From assembly GCA_035319185.1 (NCBI GenBank), contig DATHDF010000024.1:29455-93454 (forward strand): a stretch of DNA of 64,000 nt. The letters run 5' to 3'. The notes under the pieces were generated by a model. It was given only the letters and a program-made list of their open reading frames with translations. It ran no database searches and had not been told where the DNA came from. Source of the DNA: Fen-1308 sp035319185. Its GTDB lineage: Bacteria > Nitrospirota > Thermodesulfovibrionia > Thermodesulfovibrionales > Dissulfurispiraceae. A program made the position numbers and the translations under genes. This document shows, piece after piece, positions 16,076-24,672 of the stretch (the stretch's first letter is position 1; every line of letters starts with the position of its first letter).

Positions 16076-16336
16076 ATGCATACAGACGAATACCAGATTT
16101 CATTGAACCGCGAGATAGGCGTCTGCAGGGGCAAGATAGCTTCGGCCCAAAAGTCGCTGCTGGGTTTCGAGCTTGTCTACGGCATAAAAACCGAGCAGTT
16201 TCTTGACAGCGGGTCAAACGATACAGTTGTGCCGACAAAAGACGATGTGCGTTGGAAGGAAGCAGCGGCAGCTCTTGCCATCTGGAGCAAAAGACTGGCG
16301 GAATACGAAGCTCTATATAGCAGCATGAAAAAGTAG
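16076..16336 (+). CDS. Small helical protein of unknown function
   Basis: The protein has 86 residues (88 if it starts at the GTG at 16070). It is hydrophilic, with long helical stretches such as WKEAAAALAIWSKRLAEYEAL. No signal, membrane helix or motif is recognised. It follows the preceding gene directly, so it is probably co-transcribed. Its stop codon overlaps a hairpin. Confidence 0.55.
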   Translation: MHTDEYQISLNREIGVCRGKIASAQKSLLGFELVYGIKTEQFLDSGSNDTVVPTKDDVRWKEAAAALAIWSKRLAEYEALYSSMKK

Positions 16337-16357
16337 GGGCGTTGCACGCAACACCCC
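16336..16357. repeat. Imperfect palindrome at a convergent gene junction
   Basis: GGGGCGTTGC and GCAACACCCC form a 10-base arm pair with one mismatch around AC. It begins on the last base of the upstream stop codon. It has no T-run. The AGGGGCG...CACCCCT layout resembles the palindromes at 42254-42325. Confidence 0.5.
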
Positions 16358-16381
16358 TTAGATATACAATTGCAATCGGTT

Positions 16382-16549
16382 TCAGTGCCCGGCCGGGAAG
16401 AAGGTGTAGCTGATCCAGACCAATAAGGCCAGCCCCCCGATGCCAAGAATAAAGCTCCAGGTGATAAGCTTTTTTTCAACCGGCAGCAGCGGCTCATATT
16501 CTGCGTCCATTTTCTTGAGTTCTTCAGTAAGTTTCGGTGCCTCAGCCAT
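16382..16549 (-). CDS. 55-residue single-helix membrane protein next to the YeiH-like transporter
   Basis: The start is the ATG at 16549 behind GAGGAGG; upstream frame codons are spurious. The protein has a charged N-terminal half (LTEELKKMDAEYEPLLPVEKK) and one transmembrane helix (about 29-50). It begins 14 bp after the stop of the yeiH-like gene. It looks like an accessory subunit of that transporter, by location only. Confidence 0.7.
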   Translation of the reverse strand: MAEAPKLTEELKKMDAEYEPLLPVEKKLITWSFILGIGGLALLVWISYTFFPAGH

Positions 16550-16563
16550 AAGTCCTCCTCTCC

Positions 16564-18306
16564 CTAGCCTGTGATGACCGGCGGCTTCACTCCGTGGAAG
16601 AATATCCACGATATGACAAGCCCGATCCAGATAATGAATCCGAACAGTGCAATGCAGTATATCGCAGCCAGTTTGCCGATCCCCTCTTCCCACAGCTTCT
16701 TGAAGTTGGAGACGACCCCGATAGTAAAGAATGTCAGCAGAAAGAAGAGTGCCCTGAACGAATTCGCCTCATCAGTGGCGAGCGTTGCATTGGCGACAAA
16801 CTTCTTCGGCTCTTTGATTGAATCGTTTACAGCCTTGATCTTGTCCTTGTTCTCTTTGAGTTTTGCTTCCATTGCAGTTTTCTGCGCAGGGTCCGTCATT
16901 GCCGGCAACTGTTTTTCTATTCCCGCAACCTCTTTCTCAAGGGGCTTTGTAATCTTGCCGGCATCTACGATTTGTCCCGCCGGCCCGATGCAGAGAATGA
17001 GGAAGAGGATGAAGGTGCCGGCGTATCCGAGTACGAATTTCGGGAACCTGTTCCATACCTCTCCGAAACCCACGGATTGACCCTCCTTGCACTCGATGTA
17101 CTTGCACCAGATTACGGCCAGGACAAAGGCCCAGACACCGATGAAGATGTCGATGAAGACCTTGACCGTTGTGGCGGTCATCGTAATCCATCCTTCAGCG
17201 TAGTTGACGCCGGTTTCAGCCAGGACTTTGCCTCTGATCAAGGCATCGGTTACAGCACCGCTGGTGACCGCTGCCCCGTCGGTCTTAACTGCCAATCCCA
17301 TCCATGCTCCTGCTACCATAGGCTCCTGCCACAGGAACTCTCGCGCCATGAACGGCAAGATGATCAGCTCGACAACGGCGAAGATGACGACAAGCGACGA
17401 GACCATGATCGGAATTACCGGCCTTGCGCGTATCGCGCCTCCCGTTGCGATCGATGCCGAAACGCCGCATATGGATATCCCTGACGCAAGCGGTGCAGCC
17501 CATTCGCGGCTGAACTTGAAATATTTGCGGGCCATAAAATAAACCAGAGCCCAATAGATGAGATATGCCTCGACAATGGCGCACAAGCCGCGGAAAATAA
17601 CTGCTGACGCAAGATTGAGCTGCTGGGCCGCTTTTACGCCAAGCGCTCCACCCATGATGACGATGGCTGTTTTGACATAAAGTTCGGGCTTGGTGGCCTC
17701 CTTCAGCGTCTGGGCGAATTTGGGAAAGAAGTTGCCTACCGCCAAACCGGCCAGGAGCGAAAAGATAAAGCCCGCTTCGCCTGAGAGCCTCAGCGACCAG
17801 TCGATTTTAGCAGCCTTTGGATCGAGGGCTGCGATATACGCAAAATGTCCCATCACCCAGCAGGCGTAGGCGATCCAGAATGTAATAGTAAAGCCTATTG
17901 CAAACTTAATCAGGTTAAGGCGCATCATTGCCGCGCCAACTCCCATGAGCAGCATCATGAACAGATACGTATAAATGACGGACATTACGGGAGATGTCCC
18001 TACCTTCTCATACTTTTGTCCTACCGACAGACCGGCTGCGTCGGGCACGGTTATCGTATCCTCTTTGCCGTCCGCTTTTTTCAGAGTGACCTTAGTCCCG
18101 TCGATCTTTGTTATATCGCCCTTGACTCCCTGGTATTCCTTAGAAACCGGCCCGACCGACTTTGAAAGATCGGTCCAGACCTTGTTGCTGGCCCCCCATC
18201 CCAGGATGTCGATATTGGTGAATGCACCGAGGGACAACAGGAAGATGATCATTCCAAGGACAAATGAGAGCCAATCTTCACTTATGCCTCTTTTCGCTTC
18301 TTCCAT
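16564..18306 (-). CDS. Enlarged YeiH/UPF0324-family membrane transporter
   Basis: The protein is about 580 residues against about 340 in the usual 'putative sulfate exporter' family. The family signature is SGISICGVSASIATGGAIRAR, with about ten or more helices. Two additions are seen: residues about 45-105 form a small beta domain between helices 1 and 2 (GDITKIDGTKVTLKKADGK), and about 470-530 form a charged coiled-coil segment (VAGIEKQLPAMTDPAQKTAM). ATG 18306 is preferred over GTG 18312, both behind GGGAGGTG. Transport of sulfate, sulfite or another anion is possible in this sulfur context, but the substrate is not shown. Confidence 0.8.
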   Translation of the reverse strand: MEEAKRGISEDWLSFVLGMIIFLLSLGAFTNIDILGWGASNKVWTDLSKSVGPVSKEYQGVKGDITKIDGTKVTLKKADGKEDTITVPDAAGLSVGQKYEKVGTSPVMSVIYTYLFMMLLMGVGAAMMRLNLIKFAIGFTITFWIAYACWVMGHFAYIAALDPKAAKIDWSLRLSGEAGFIFSLLAGLAVGNFFPKFAQTLKEATKPELYVKTAIVIMGGALGVKAAQQLNLASAVIFRGLCAIVEAYLIYWALVYFMARKYFKFSREWAAPLASGISICGVSASIATGGAIRARPVIPIMVSSLVVIFAVVELIILPFMAREFLWQEPMVAGAWMGLAVKTDGAAVTSGAVTDALIRGKVLAETGVNYAEGWITMTATTVKVFIDIFIGVWAFVLAVIWCKYIECKEGQSVGFGEVWNRFPKFVLGYAGTFILFLILCIGPAGQIVDAGKITKPLEKEVAGIEKQLPAMTDPAQKTAMEAKLKENKDKIKAVNDSIKEPKKFVANATLATDEANSFRALFFLLTFFTIGVVSNFKKLWEEGIGKLAAIYCIALFGFIIWIGLVISWIFFHGVKPPVITG

Positions 18307-18411
18307 GCACACCTCCCTAGCAGATTAGTTTGCAGACATTGCATGTGCCCTCCCTTAGATCCCGATACGGTCACCTCCTTTGTACGATCCGGCAAAAATG
18401 TTGTTACTAAA

Positions 18412-18440
18412 TTTATCGCTCAATAGCGTTTAAAAGTCAA
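18412..18440 (-). promoter_or_regulatory. Promoter of the YeiH-like transporter operon
   Basis: On minus, TTGACT (18440-18435), 17 bp, GATAAA (18417-18412). Transcription would begin near 18405, leaving a leader of about 100 bases. This leader contains an orphan AAGGAGG (near 18376) with no clear gene start behind it. Confidence 0.45.
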
Positions 18441-18484
18441 GATGTATTATAACGACGCCCGAAACTTGCCGAGTTGCAGGCCGG

Positions 18485-18513
18485 TTTGCGCCGAGTCGAT
18501 TCATTTATATAAT
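18485..18513 (+). promoter_or_regulatory. Promoter of the PPDK-like/GAPDH pair
   Basis: TTTGCG (18485-18490), a 17 bp spacer and TATAAT (18508-18513) precede the ATG at 18548. The -10 is perfect and the -35 is weak, so an activator may be needed. Confidence 0.45.
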
Positions 18514-18547
18514 TGAACCAAAGACTCCTTAACCCGAAGAGGACAGA

Positions 18548-21500
18548 ATGGCTCCGTCAGAACGGATCACAGATGTCCGGGCGCCTATCCCGTCGAGATA
18601 CTCGATTCTGCAGGAAGTAGTGAAAGAGTATCCAGGTGTTTTGGGCAGCAGCACCCCATTGTTTGAGGAGCTTAGCCGTGAACACAGGAACTGGTCTGCG
18701 CTGCTGCGGGAGACCCGTTCTTATGCCCTCAGAAATTTCTCTCTGCACGATCACCATCCCGAAGGCCTTGCGGCTATGCTGGCAGTCATCGGCATATTTA
18801 TTGAGGCTGCGGCAGCGCCGGAACATGAGGACCGCAAGTCTGCAATCGACTGTCTCCTCTTCTACATTGAAAAGATAGTCATGGATGGGCGTCAGAAGCT
18901 GACGGTCTACTCTCCACAGGTACAGGAATGTGCCGATTCGCTGGGGCAGCTATCTGATGAGCTGTTTTATCTTGTTATCTCGAACCCGCATCAGCTGAAA
19001 AAGACCGGCCGTCTCATTCTGGACAGGCAACAGGAAGCATGTTGTCCGGCGGCCTTCAATTTGCTGTATTTCAGATATCTTTCCGATACGTACAACTACT
19101 GGCTGCAACAGAAAGACCCTGCAGCCGAAATGTTCGGACTTGGCGGACCTTGTTACAGTGGAGAAATCAGGACCGCACTTTATGAACTGCTCTATCCCGT
19201 TTCGCATGCAAACCTGAGCGGCTTGTCGATGAAACTCAAAGGGCTTATCGGGAGCGCCGACGGCGTAAAAACCGCGACCCTTCAGGACATGCTCGGCCTG
19301 CCCTCTTTTTCAGAGATAGTCGCATATTATGAAGATATCTCAACCGGGCTGCCGGTTACAGGGGATGCGCTGGGAGACTTCGGGCTAAAGACCAATTTTC
19401 TCGTTGGTATCCTTGATGCGAACGGACTGTCGGAGATACACGATACTACTATTCGCGAGCTGGGCCGTACTCTTGCATCATCTGCTGCAACCATGGAGCG
19501 CAACAGGCTAAAGGACATTTTTGCTATGCCGCTTGAAGCCCTGCGGAATGTGTTCGTCAGATATCCGGACACTACACTGTACAGTGTGCATCTGATCGGC
19601 AGCGCTATATATGGAATTGGAGAAAGCGGCCTGGTGGAATGGTTCAATAGGGTGCTGACCTCGTTCGGGTTTCAGTACCCCAGGCTGAGAGGCATAACCG
19701 ACGAGTGGCAGCTGACGGCGAACAAGGCACATCTGAAGAACATTCGCGCATGGCTGGATCTCATCGGCACAAATCCAAAGTGGTCGAAGACCCTCATATC
19801 CGCGCTCATGATAAACCTTTCGCTTGCCGGCGTGCATATCAACGATACGGACATATTCCAGAAGGACATCACAAAACTGCTGAACAGCGATATAGGACCT
19901 GTCTACAATCTTATCAGGCAGCTTGCGAGGGTCTTTCCGGCCTACTTCAATGTTATTAATGCCGAGGGTGAGCTGCGCGAAGTGTCTACAGCCCTTGACG
20001 ACGCCATGCGCAACGCTGACCCGCTGGTGCATTTTCTGAGGAAGCACAGCCATGTCGAGAGCAGTTCGGTCATCGTTGACTTCGCTGCGGAGGTTTTCCG
20101 TTTCTGGCTTACAAAGGATAAAGGGACGCTCAGGAGTTTTCTTCCGGAAGATGTCTTTGAGCAGGTTGAGGAGTCCGGCCGGTTTGTTGATGAACTGCAC
20201 GATATTTTCAGTGCGGTTTTTCGCGACCAGCCCGGCGTAGTGGACGACCTGACCGGAATCGGCGAGCCGGAATTTCTGGCTCAAATAAGAGATGTGAATG
20301 CAGGAGAGAGCGAGAAGAGGCGTGCATGGCTGGCTGTAAGATTTTATCAGATACTCGTCGAAAAGTACCGGCTCAGCGTCCGCAATCTTGAAGAGCATTT
20401 GAAACATGCGACAGGCTGGGGGCTTCCGTCTGCTGCAGAGATGCTTGCAGTGCTTCAGAGCGGTGATGCCAGGCATAAGCTTGAGGCAGTCCTTGCTTAT
20501 CTGGCAAAGCTTAAGGACATTATCCTCTCGTCAGAAAAATTCGAGGCTATCGAAGATATTGCCAGAAAACGGCATATAGCAGCTGGCGTCCCGTCGATGT
20601 ACGGAAGATATGTGGAGAAAAAATTCGATGCCCTGTCGATGTCGTATCGGCTGGAGAATCTCGCCGGGGTCCTGTTCGGTGAACTCATCGAGTCCATCAA
20701 CCTGAGATACATTACAAGGGCGACCCTTGTCGAGACGGAGAAGTTCATGCGACTGTTCTTTAAAGCGCTCAGGCTTAGCGGAATATCGTCCAACAGATAT
20801 GAAACCGCCCTCGAGCTTCTTTCGGGCTCCCTGGATGTGAAAAGGTTCTCTTTTTCACAATATATCGATATCTTCAGGGGGTTTTCCGATGCGGTCCAGG
20901 ACATTGTCAACACTTACTGCACCGGCATACACAGGGGCAATCTGAAGGTTATAATCCAGCAGATCGGATCCGAGAACATTCTGCCTAAATATGCCGACGC
21001 GGGGCGCGGACATAACGACTTCGAGTTTGTAAACAAAATCGCCGAGCAGTTTCTGCGCGAGTCCGTATCGGCCTCCTTCTGTCTTCAGCAGCTCGACGTA
21101 TTCATAAGCCGTATTTTGAAGACGCTCATCGAGCAGGCCGAAGGGCTGGATGTCGGCAGCCTTGACCTGCTAATGAGCTATGATCAGAAGAAAGCCCTGG
21201 CTGATATTCACGAGCCGGACCGCAGTGTGAGCGACAGGATACATCTGGGCGGCAAGGGATACAATCTGGTGAGACTGGCATCACTCGGCATCTCAGTCCC
21301 GGCGGGTTTCATTATAACCACGGAGGTTTTCCGCTGCCGCGAGGCGATCGACCGGTTCAGATATGCCGGCGAACATCTTAAAGAGCGCATAGGTGAAGCG
21401 CTCAGGGGTCTTGAGCGACGGACCGGCAGGCTTTTCGGAAGTCCGGACAATCCTCTGCTGGTTTCAGTCAGGAGCGGTGCTGCGATCTCGATGCCGGGCA

Positions 21501-22717
21501 TGATGGATTCCCTGTTAAACGTGGGAATCAACGAGGAAGTCGTGAAGGGGTTGATCACTCAGAAGAAAAAGGGGTGGTTTGCCTGGGACTGCTACCGCCG
21601 CTTTCTGCAGAGCTGGGGCATGTCTTTCGGCATGGAAAGAGATGTATTCGACGCAATCATGGAGTCGTATAAGAAGAAATACAGGGTTGGCCTCAAGATC
21701 GAGTTTAGCCCCGATCAGATGATGGAAGTCGCGCGCTCTTATCGCCGTGCAGTGACTGAGGCGAAAATAGATATCCCGGACGACCCGGTGATGCAGCTTC
21801 ATGGGGCGATAGAGCGGGTTTTCGCATCATGGATGTCGGCCAAGGCGCAAAACTACCGTGAGATACTGAGTCTTTCCGAAAACTGGGGCACCGCCGTCAT
21901 AGTCCAGGAGATGATTTATGGCAACCTGGACACCGGTTCGGGCACCGGCGTTCTGTTTACCCGCAATCCGCGGGATGCAGGAGACAGGGTAATGCTGTGG
22001 GGCGATTTCACAATGGGAGCACAGGGAGAGGACATCGTATCGGGGCTGGTCAGGACGTTGCCTCTGTCCAACGAACAAAAGCTCATCGAAGAGCGTACCG
22101 GAGATTCCTCCCTCGAAGATGTATTCCCTCTCATCTATCATCATCTCCTTAAGATTATGAAGGGACTTGTTTACGACAAGGGATGGAGCGCCCAGGAGAT
22201 AGAGTTCACGTTTGAGGGCGGCGACCCGACAAATCTCTATCTGCTGCAGGCGCGCGATATGGCGCTTGCGCGCAAGGAGGTCTTCATGGCCTTTTTGCCG
22301 TCGCCGGAGCTTGCTGCTTCATATTTATCGAGCGGCATAGGGGTGGGGGGCGGAGCTTTGAGCGGCAGGGTGGCGTTTGACCTTGACGATATCAACAGCC
22401 TGAGGAGGGGGTCGCCTTCGGCTTCTATCGTCCTGCTGAGATCCGACACCGTGCCTGACGATATACGGCAGATAGCGGCGGCTGACGGGCTGCTCACAGC
22501 GCGCGGCGGCTCGACGTCCCACGCCTCTATTATAGCGGGCAGACTAGGAAAGACATGCGTCGTCGGTTGCAGTGATCTGCTTGTTTTCGAGCAGGACAGA
22601 AGATGCAGACTGAAAAAGAAGACCATCAGGACAGGCGATTACATCAGTATAGACGGGAAGAAAGGAGCCGTATATTCGGGCATGCATCCGGTAAAAGAAG
22701 TGATGCCTTTGGCATAA
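18548..22717 (+). CDS. Large protein with PPDK-type ATP-grasp and phosphohistidine domains
   Basis: The 1389-residue protein ends in the nucleotide half of pyruvate phosphate dikinase. A PEP/pyruvate-binding ATP-grasp domain runs from about 895 (LGGKGYNLVRLASLGISVPA, then SVRSGAAISMPGMMD) to 1250. The swivelling domain (about 1290-1389) has ARGGSTSHASIIAGRLG with the catalytic His. The C-terminal TIM barrel that binds pyruvate/PEP is absent. About 890 N-terminal residues are helical, with no recognised motif and no signal peptide. It could phosphorylate an unknown acceptor, as rifampin phosphotransferase and glucan dikinases do. A divergent GAPDH gene follows 23 bp later, so a central-carbon role is plausible but unproven. 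Confidence 0.85.
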   Translation: MAPSERITDVRAPIPSRYSILQEVVKEYPGVLGSSTPLFEELSREHRNWSALLRETRSYALRNFSLHDHHPEGLAAMLAVIGIFIEAAAAPEHEDRKSAIDCLLFYIEKIVMDGRQKLTVYSPQVQECADSLGQLSDELFYLVISNPHQLKKTGRLILDRQQEACCPAAFNLLYFRYLSDTYNYWLQQKDPAAEMFGLGGPCYSGEIRTALYELLYPVSHANLSGLSMKLKGLIGSADGVKTATLQDMLGLPSFSEIVAYYEDISTGLPVTGDALGDFGLKTNFLVGILDANGLSEIHDTTIRELGRTLASSAATMERNRLKDIFAMPLEALRNVFVRYPDTTLYSVHLIGSAIYGIGESGLVEWFNRVLTSFGFQYPRLRGITDEWQLTANKAHLKNIRAWLDLIGTNPKWSKTLISALMINLSLAGVHINDTDIFQKDITKLLNSDIGPVYNLIRQLARVFPAYFNVINAEGELREVSTALDDAMRNADPLVHFLRKHSHVESSSVIVDFAAEVFRFWLTKDKGTLRSFLPEDVFEQVEESGRFVDELHDIFSAVFRDQPGVVDDLTGIGEPEFLAQIRDVNAGESEKRRAWLAVRFYQILVEKYRLSVRNLEEHLKHATGWGLPSAAEMLAVLQSGDARHKLEAVLAYLAKLKDIILSSEKFEAIEDIARKRHIAAGVPSMYGRYVEKKFDALSMSYRLENLAGVLFGELIESINLRYITRATLVETEKFMRLFFKALRLSGISSNRYETALELLSGSLDVKRFSFSQYIDIFRGFSDAVQDIVNTYCTGIHRGNLKVIIQQIGSENILPKYADAGRGHNDFEFVNKIAEQFLRESVSASFCLQQLDVFISRILKTLIEQAEGLDVGSLDLLMSYDQKKALADIHEPDRSVSDRIHLGGKGYNLVRLASLGISVPAGFIITTEVFRCREAIDRFRYAGEHLKERIGEALRGLERRTGRLFGSPDNPLLVSVRSGAAISMPGMMDSLLNVGINEEVVKGLITQKKKGWFAWDCYRRFLQSWGMSFGMERDVFDAIMESYKKKYRVGLKIEFSPDQMMEVARSYRRAVTEAKIDIPDDPVMQLHGAIERVFASWMSAKAQNYREILSLSENWGTAVIVQEMIYGNLDTGSGTGVLFTRNPRDAGDRVMLWGDFTMGAQGEDIVSGLVRTLPLSNEQKLIEERTGDSSLEDVFPLIYHHLLKIMKGLVYDKGWSAQEIEFTFEGGDPTNLYLLQARDMALARKEVFMAFLPSPELAASYLSSGIGVGGGALSGRVAFDLDDINSLRRGSPSASIVLLRSDTVPDDIRQIAAADGLLTARGGSTSHASIIAGRLGKTCVVGCSDLLVFEQDRRCRLKKKTIRTGDYISIDGKKGAVYSGMHPVKEVMPLA

Positions 22718-22740
22718 GCCAGTAGAAGGAGGAATCAGGG

Positions 22741-24009
22741 ATGGTTGAGAAGATCGTGACCAATCTGTCGGAAAAGAAGCCTGTTTTAGGCATCAACGGG
22801 CTCGGAAGGATAGGCAAGCTTACTCTTTGGCATCATATCGGACGAAAAGAGTTTTCAGAAATAGTTGTGAACATTGGGCGTAAGGTAGGCACTAAGCTGC
22901 AGGACATAGCGCTGTATATAGAAAAAGACTCTACATACCGCTCCATGCAGACATATCTTTACGGGTACAAGGCCCCAAGGCTTATAACTGATGTCGACGA
23001 AGAAAAAGGCGCAATGCTTATCGATGGCGTGCCGGTCTTCATCCTGAGTGAAGCCAGGAACCCCATGGACATCCCCTGGAAAAAATATGGCGTAAAACTG
23101 GTGGTAGATGCGACAGGAAAGTATACGGACCCCACGCTTCCTCCGGATGCAAAGAACGGCTCATGCCGCGGACACCTTGAAGCAGGGGCGGAAAAGGTGA
23201 TTGTTTCTGCACCGTTCAAGATAAAGGAAAAAGGTCGGACCATGCCCGATGACGCGAGGACCATAATATCCGGCATTAATGACGATGAATACGACCGCCT
23301 GCGGCACCGGATAGTGTCTGCGGCATCATGCACTACGACCTGCCTGGCTTACATGGTTAAGCCGCTTCTCGATTATTTTGGTCCGGGCAAGATGCTCAGC
23401 CTCTCGATGGCTACAGTACACGCATCCACGGGCTCTCAGGAGGTCCTCGACCGTCTTCCCAAGGGGGGGGCAACTGACCTCAGGAAAAACCGAAGCATTA
23501 TGAACAACATTATCCTCACCAGCACCGGAGCGGCAAGGACCCTAGCCCTAGTCTTGCCTGAGATGAACAGGATAGGCTTCATTGCGCAATCCGTGCGGGT
23601 GCCGATTGCCACAGGCTCTCTGATAATTCTGGTAATCGCAATGTACGACGAAGAGGAGAACCCGCTTATCAACAGGGCCCTGATAAACAAGATATATAGC
23701 GATGCCGCCGAACGGGAGACGAGGGGATATATAAAATATACGGATGAGCAGAACGTGTCATCCGACATAATTGCGAATTACGGTCCCGCTGTGATCATCG
23801 AAGGCAATGAGACTCATACCAGGACGGCAGTGGTAACGCTAGATGCCGTCAGGTTCTACGCCAAGGGTGCAGCCCCTGCAGGTGCTGAGCATAATATCAA
23901 CATCCCGATAACCCAGGCGGTGGTTTATGGCTGGTACGACAACGAACTCGGAAGCTATACAAACATGCTCGGCGACCTGACGGCCAGGATAGGCTCGAAG
24001 GTTTACTGA
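22741..24009 (+). CDS. Divergent glyceraldehyde-3-phosphate dehydrogenase
   Basis: The 422-residue protein keeps the GAPDH core: GINGLGRIGKLTLWH, catalytic SAASCTTTCLAYM (Cys197), ATVHASTGSQEVLDRLP, NRSIMNNIILTSTGAA and GWYDNELGSYTNML. It is about 85 residues longer than usual, with insertions around residues 60-150. The conserved Asp that ends strand 2 and selects NAD is not found; the segment reads VVNIGRKVG, where Gly-Arg may favour NADP. Asn in SCTTN is Thr, and the terminal WYDNEWG is WYDNELG. It has a good AAGGAGG and is likely co-transcribed with the PPDK-like gene. The substrate may still be glyceraldehyde 3-phosphate. Confidence 0.87.
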   Translation: MVEKIVTNLSEKKPVLGINGLGRIGKLTLWHHIGRKEFSEIVVNIGRKVGTKLQDIALYIEKDSTYRSMQTYLYGYKAPRLITDVDEEKGAMLIDGVPVFILSEARNPMDIPWKKYGVKLVVDATGKYTDPTLPPDAKNGSCRGHLEAGAEKVIVSAPFKIKEKGRTMPDDARTIISGINDDEYDRLRHRIVSAASCTTTCLAYMVKPLLDYFGPGKMLSLSMATVHASTGSQEVLDRLPKGGATDLRKNRSIMNNIILTSTGAARTLALVLPEMNRIGFIAQSVRVPIATGSLIILVIAMYDEEENPLINRALINKIYSDAAERETRGYIKYTDEQNVSSDIIANYGPAVIIEGNETHTRTAVVTLDAVRFYAKGAAPAGAEHNINIPITQAVVYGWYDNELGSYTNMLGDLTARIGSKVY

Positions 24010-24173
24010 CAGCCGGCTCTTTTTTTGCGGGTGAAGAACAGCAGACCTAAAAAGGATGAAACTACAAGGCCGATTGACAGATAGGCTGCAGTCGTGCTGC
24101 TCCTGAAAGAAAACAGCGACACCCCGACCAGTATGATTAATATGAGGATGGCGATGATAGCGTTCTTGTGCAT
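24003..24173 (-). CDS. Small two-helix membrane protein
   Basis: The 56-residue protein has two hydrophobic helices (about 5-22 and 30-47) joined by SFRSSTTAA and a basic tail TRKKRAG. The ATG at 24173 follows AAGGAGTGACAAGG; a GTG 12 bp earlier is less likely. Its 3' end overlaps the GAPDH gene tail by 7 bp, convergent. Function unknown. Confidence 0.5.
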   Translation of the reverse strand: MHKNAIIAILILIILVGVSLFSFRSSTTAAYLSIGLVVSSFLGLLFFTRKKRAGCQ

Positions 24174-24296
24174 TTTCCTTGTCACTCCTTCAGTTTATTG
24201 AGTCGCGCAGCTGAAATACGCCGATTCAGGGCGGCAATAAAAAATTGGCGACCCTGCCACCGGACGACAAAGCCTAGCTAAATATCCCGATACGGC

Positions 24297-24503
24297 CTAC
24301 AGCAAAGTCATGTCCAGTTCGTAATAGTTTGAGGCGTCTTCCCAGATCACAATCTTATGATCCTTCTGCCTGATCGAAATCAGCTTAATCAGCTCGCCCT
24401 GCTGGTTTCTTAATACATATGCGTTGAGCAGTCTCTCAGTGTAGCCTTTGCCGATTGCGTACTTTTCGAACTTTGCCCAAGCCTCGCTCAGCGCAACAAA
24501 CAT
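24297..24503 (-). CDS. Small hypothetical protein
   Basis: The 68-residue soluble protein has an alpha-beta pattern: a helix (ALSEAWAKFEKYAIGKGY), then strands YVLRNQQGELIKLISIRQ and HKIVIWEDASNYYELD. GAGGTAACAG precedes the ATG by a few bases. It stands alone between the GAPDH end and ubiX. No family recognised. Confidence 0.55.
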   Translation of the reverse strand: MFVALSEAWAKFEKYAIGKGYTERLLNAYVLRNQQGELIKLISIRQKDHKIVIWEDASNYYELDMTLL

Positions 24504-24631
24504 TTTCTGTTACCTCTAGATGAACTCCGGCGTATGACACCGGCAATTTAGCGTGATGTGATTGCCCATTGCCGCCTTACCGTAGTGTCGTTCCCCCTGA
24601 TTTTACTGTACTACCAGTGGGCTGCCGGTTC

Positions 24632-24666
24632 TGTGACGAAAATCACAGGCCGAATTTCGCTATAAT
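24632..24666 (+). promoter_or_regulatory. CRP-type palindrome and -10 box just before ubiX
   Basis: TGTGA (24632-24636), six bases, TCACA (24643-24647) form a perfect CRP-consensus core, extended to CTGTGA...TCACAG. TATAAT (24661-24666) follows 13 bp later and ends six bases before the ubiX ATG, so the transcript would be leaderless. No -35 box is visible; the palindrome occupies that region, so the factor could block or replace -35 contacts. Confidence 0.6.
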
Positions 24667-24672
24667 AAAACT

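Noticed and set aside
24012..24026. AGCCGGCT palindrome followed by seven T, as terminator of the GAPDH gene
   Set aside because: The palindrome has no loop, so it cannot form a stable hairpin in RNA.
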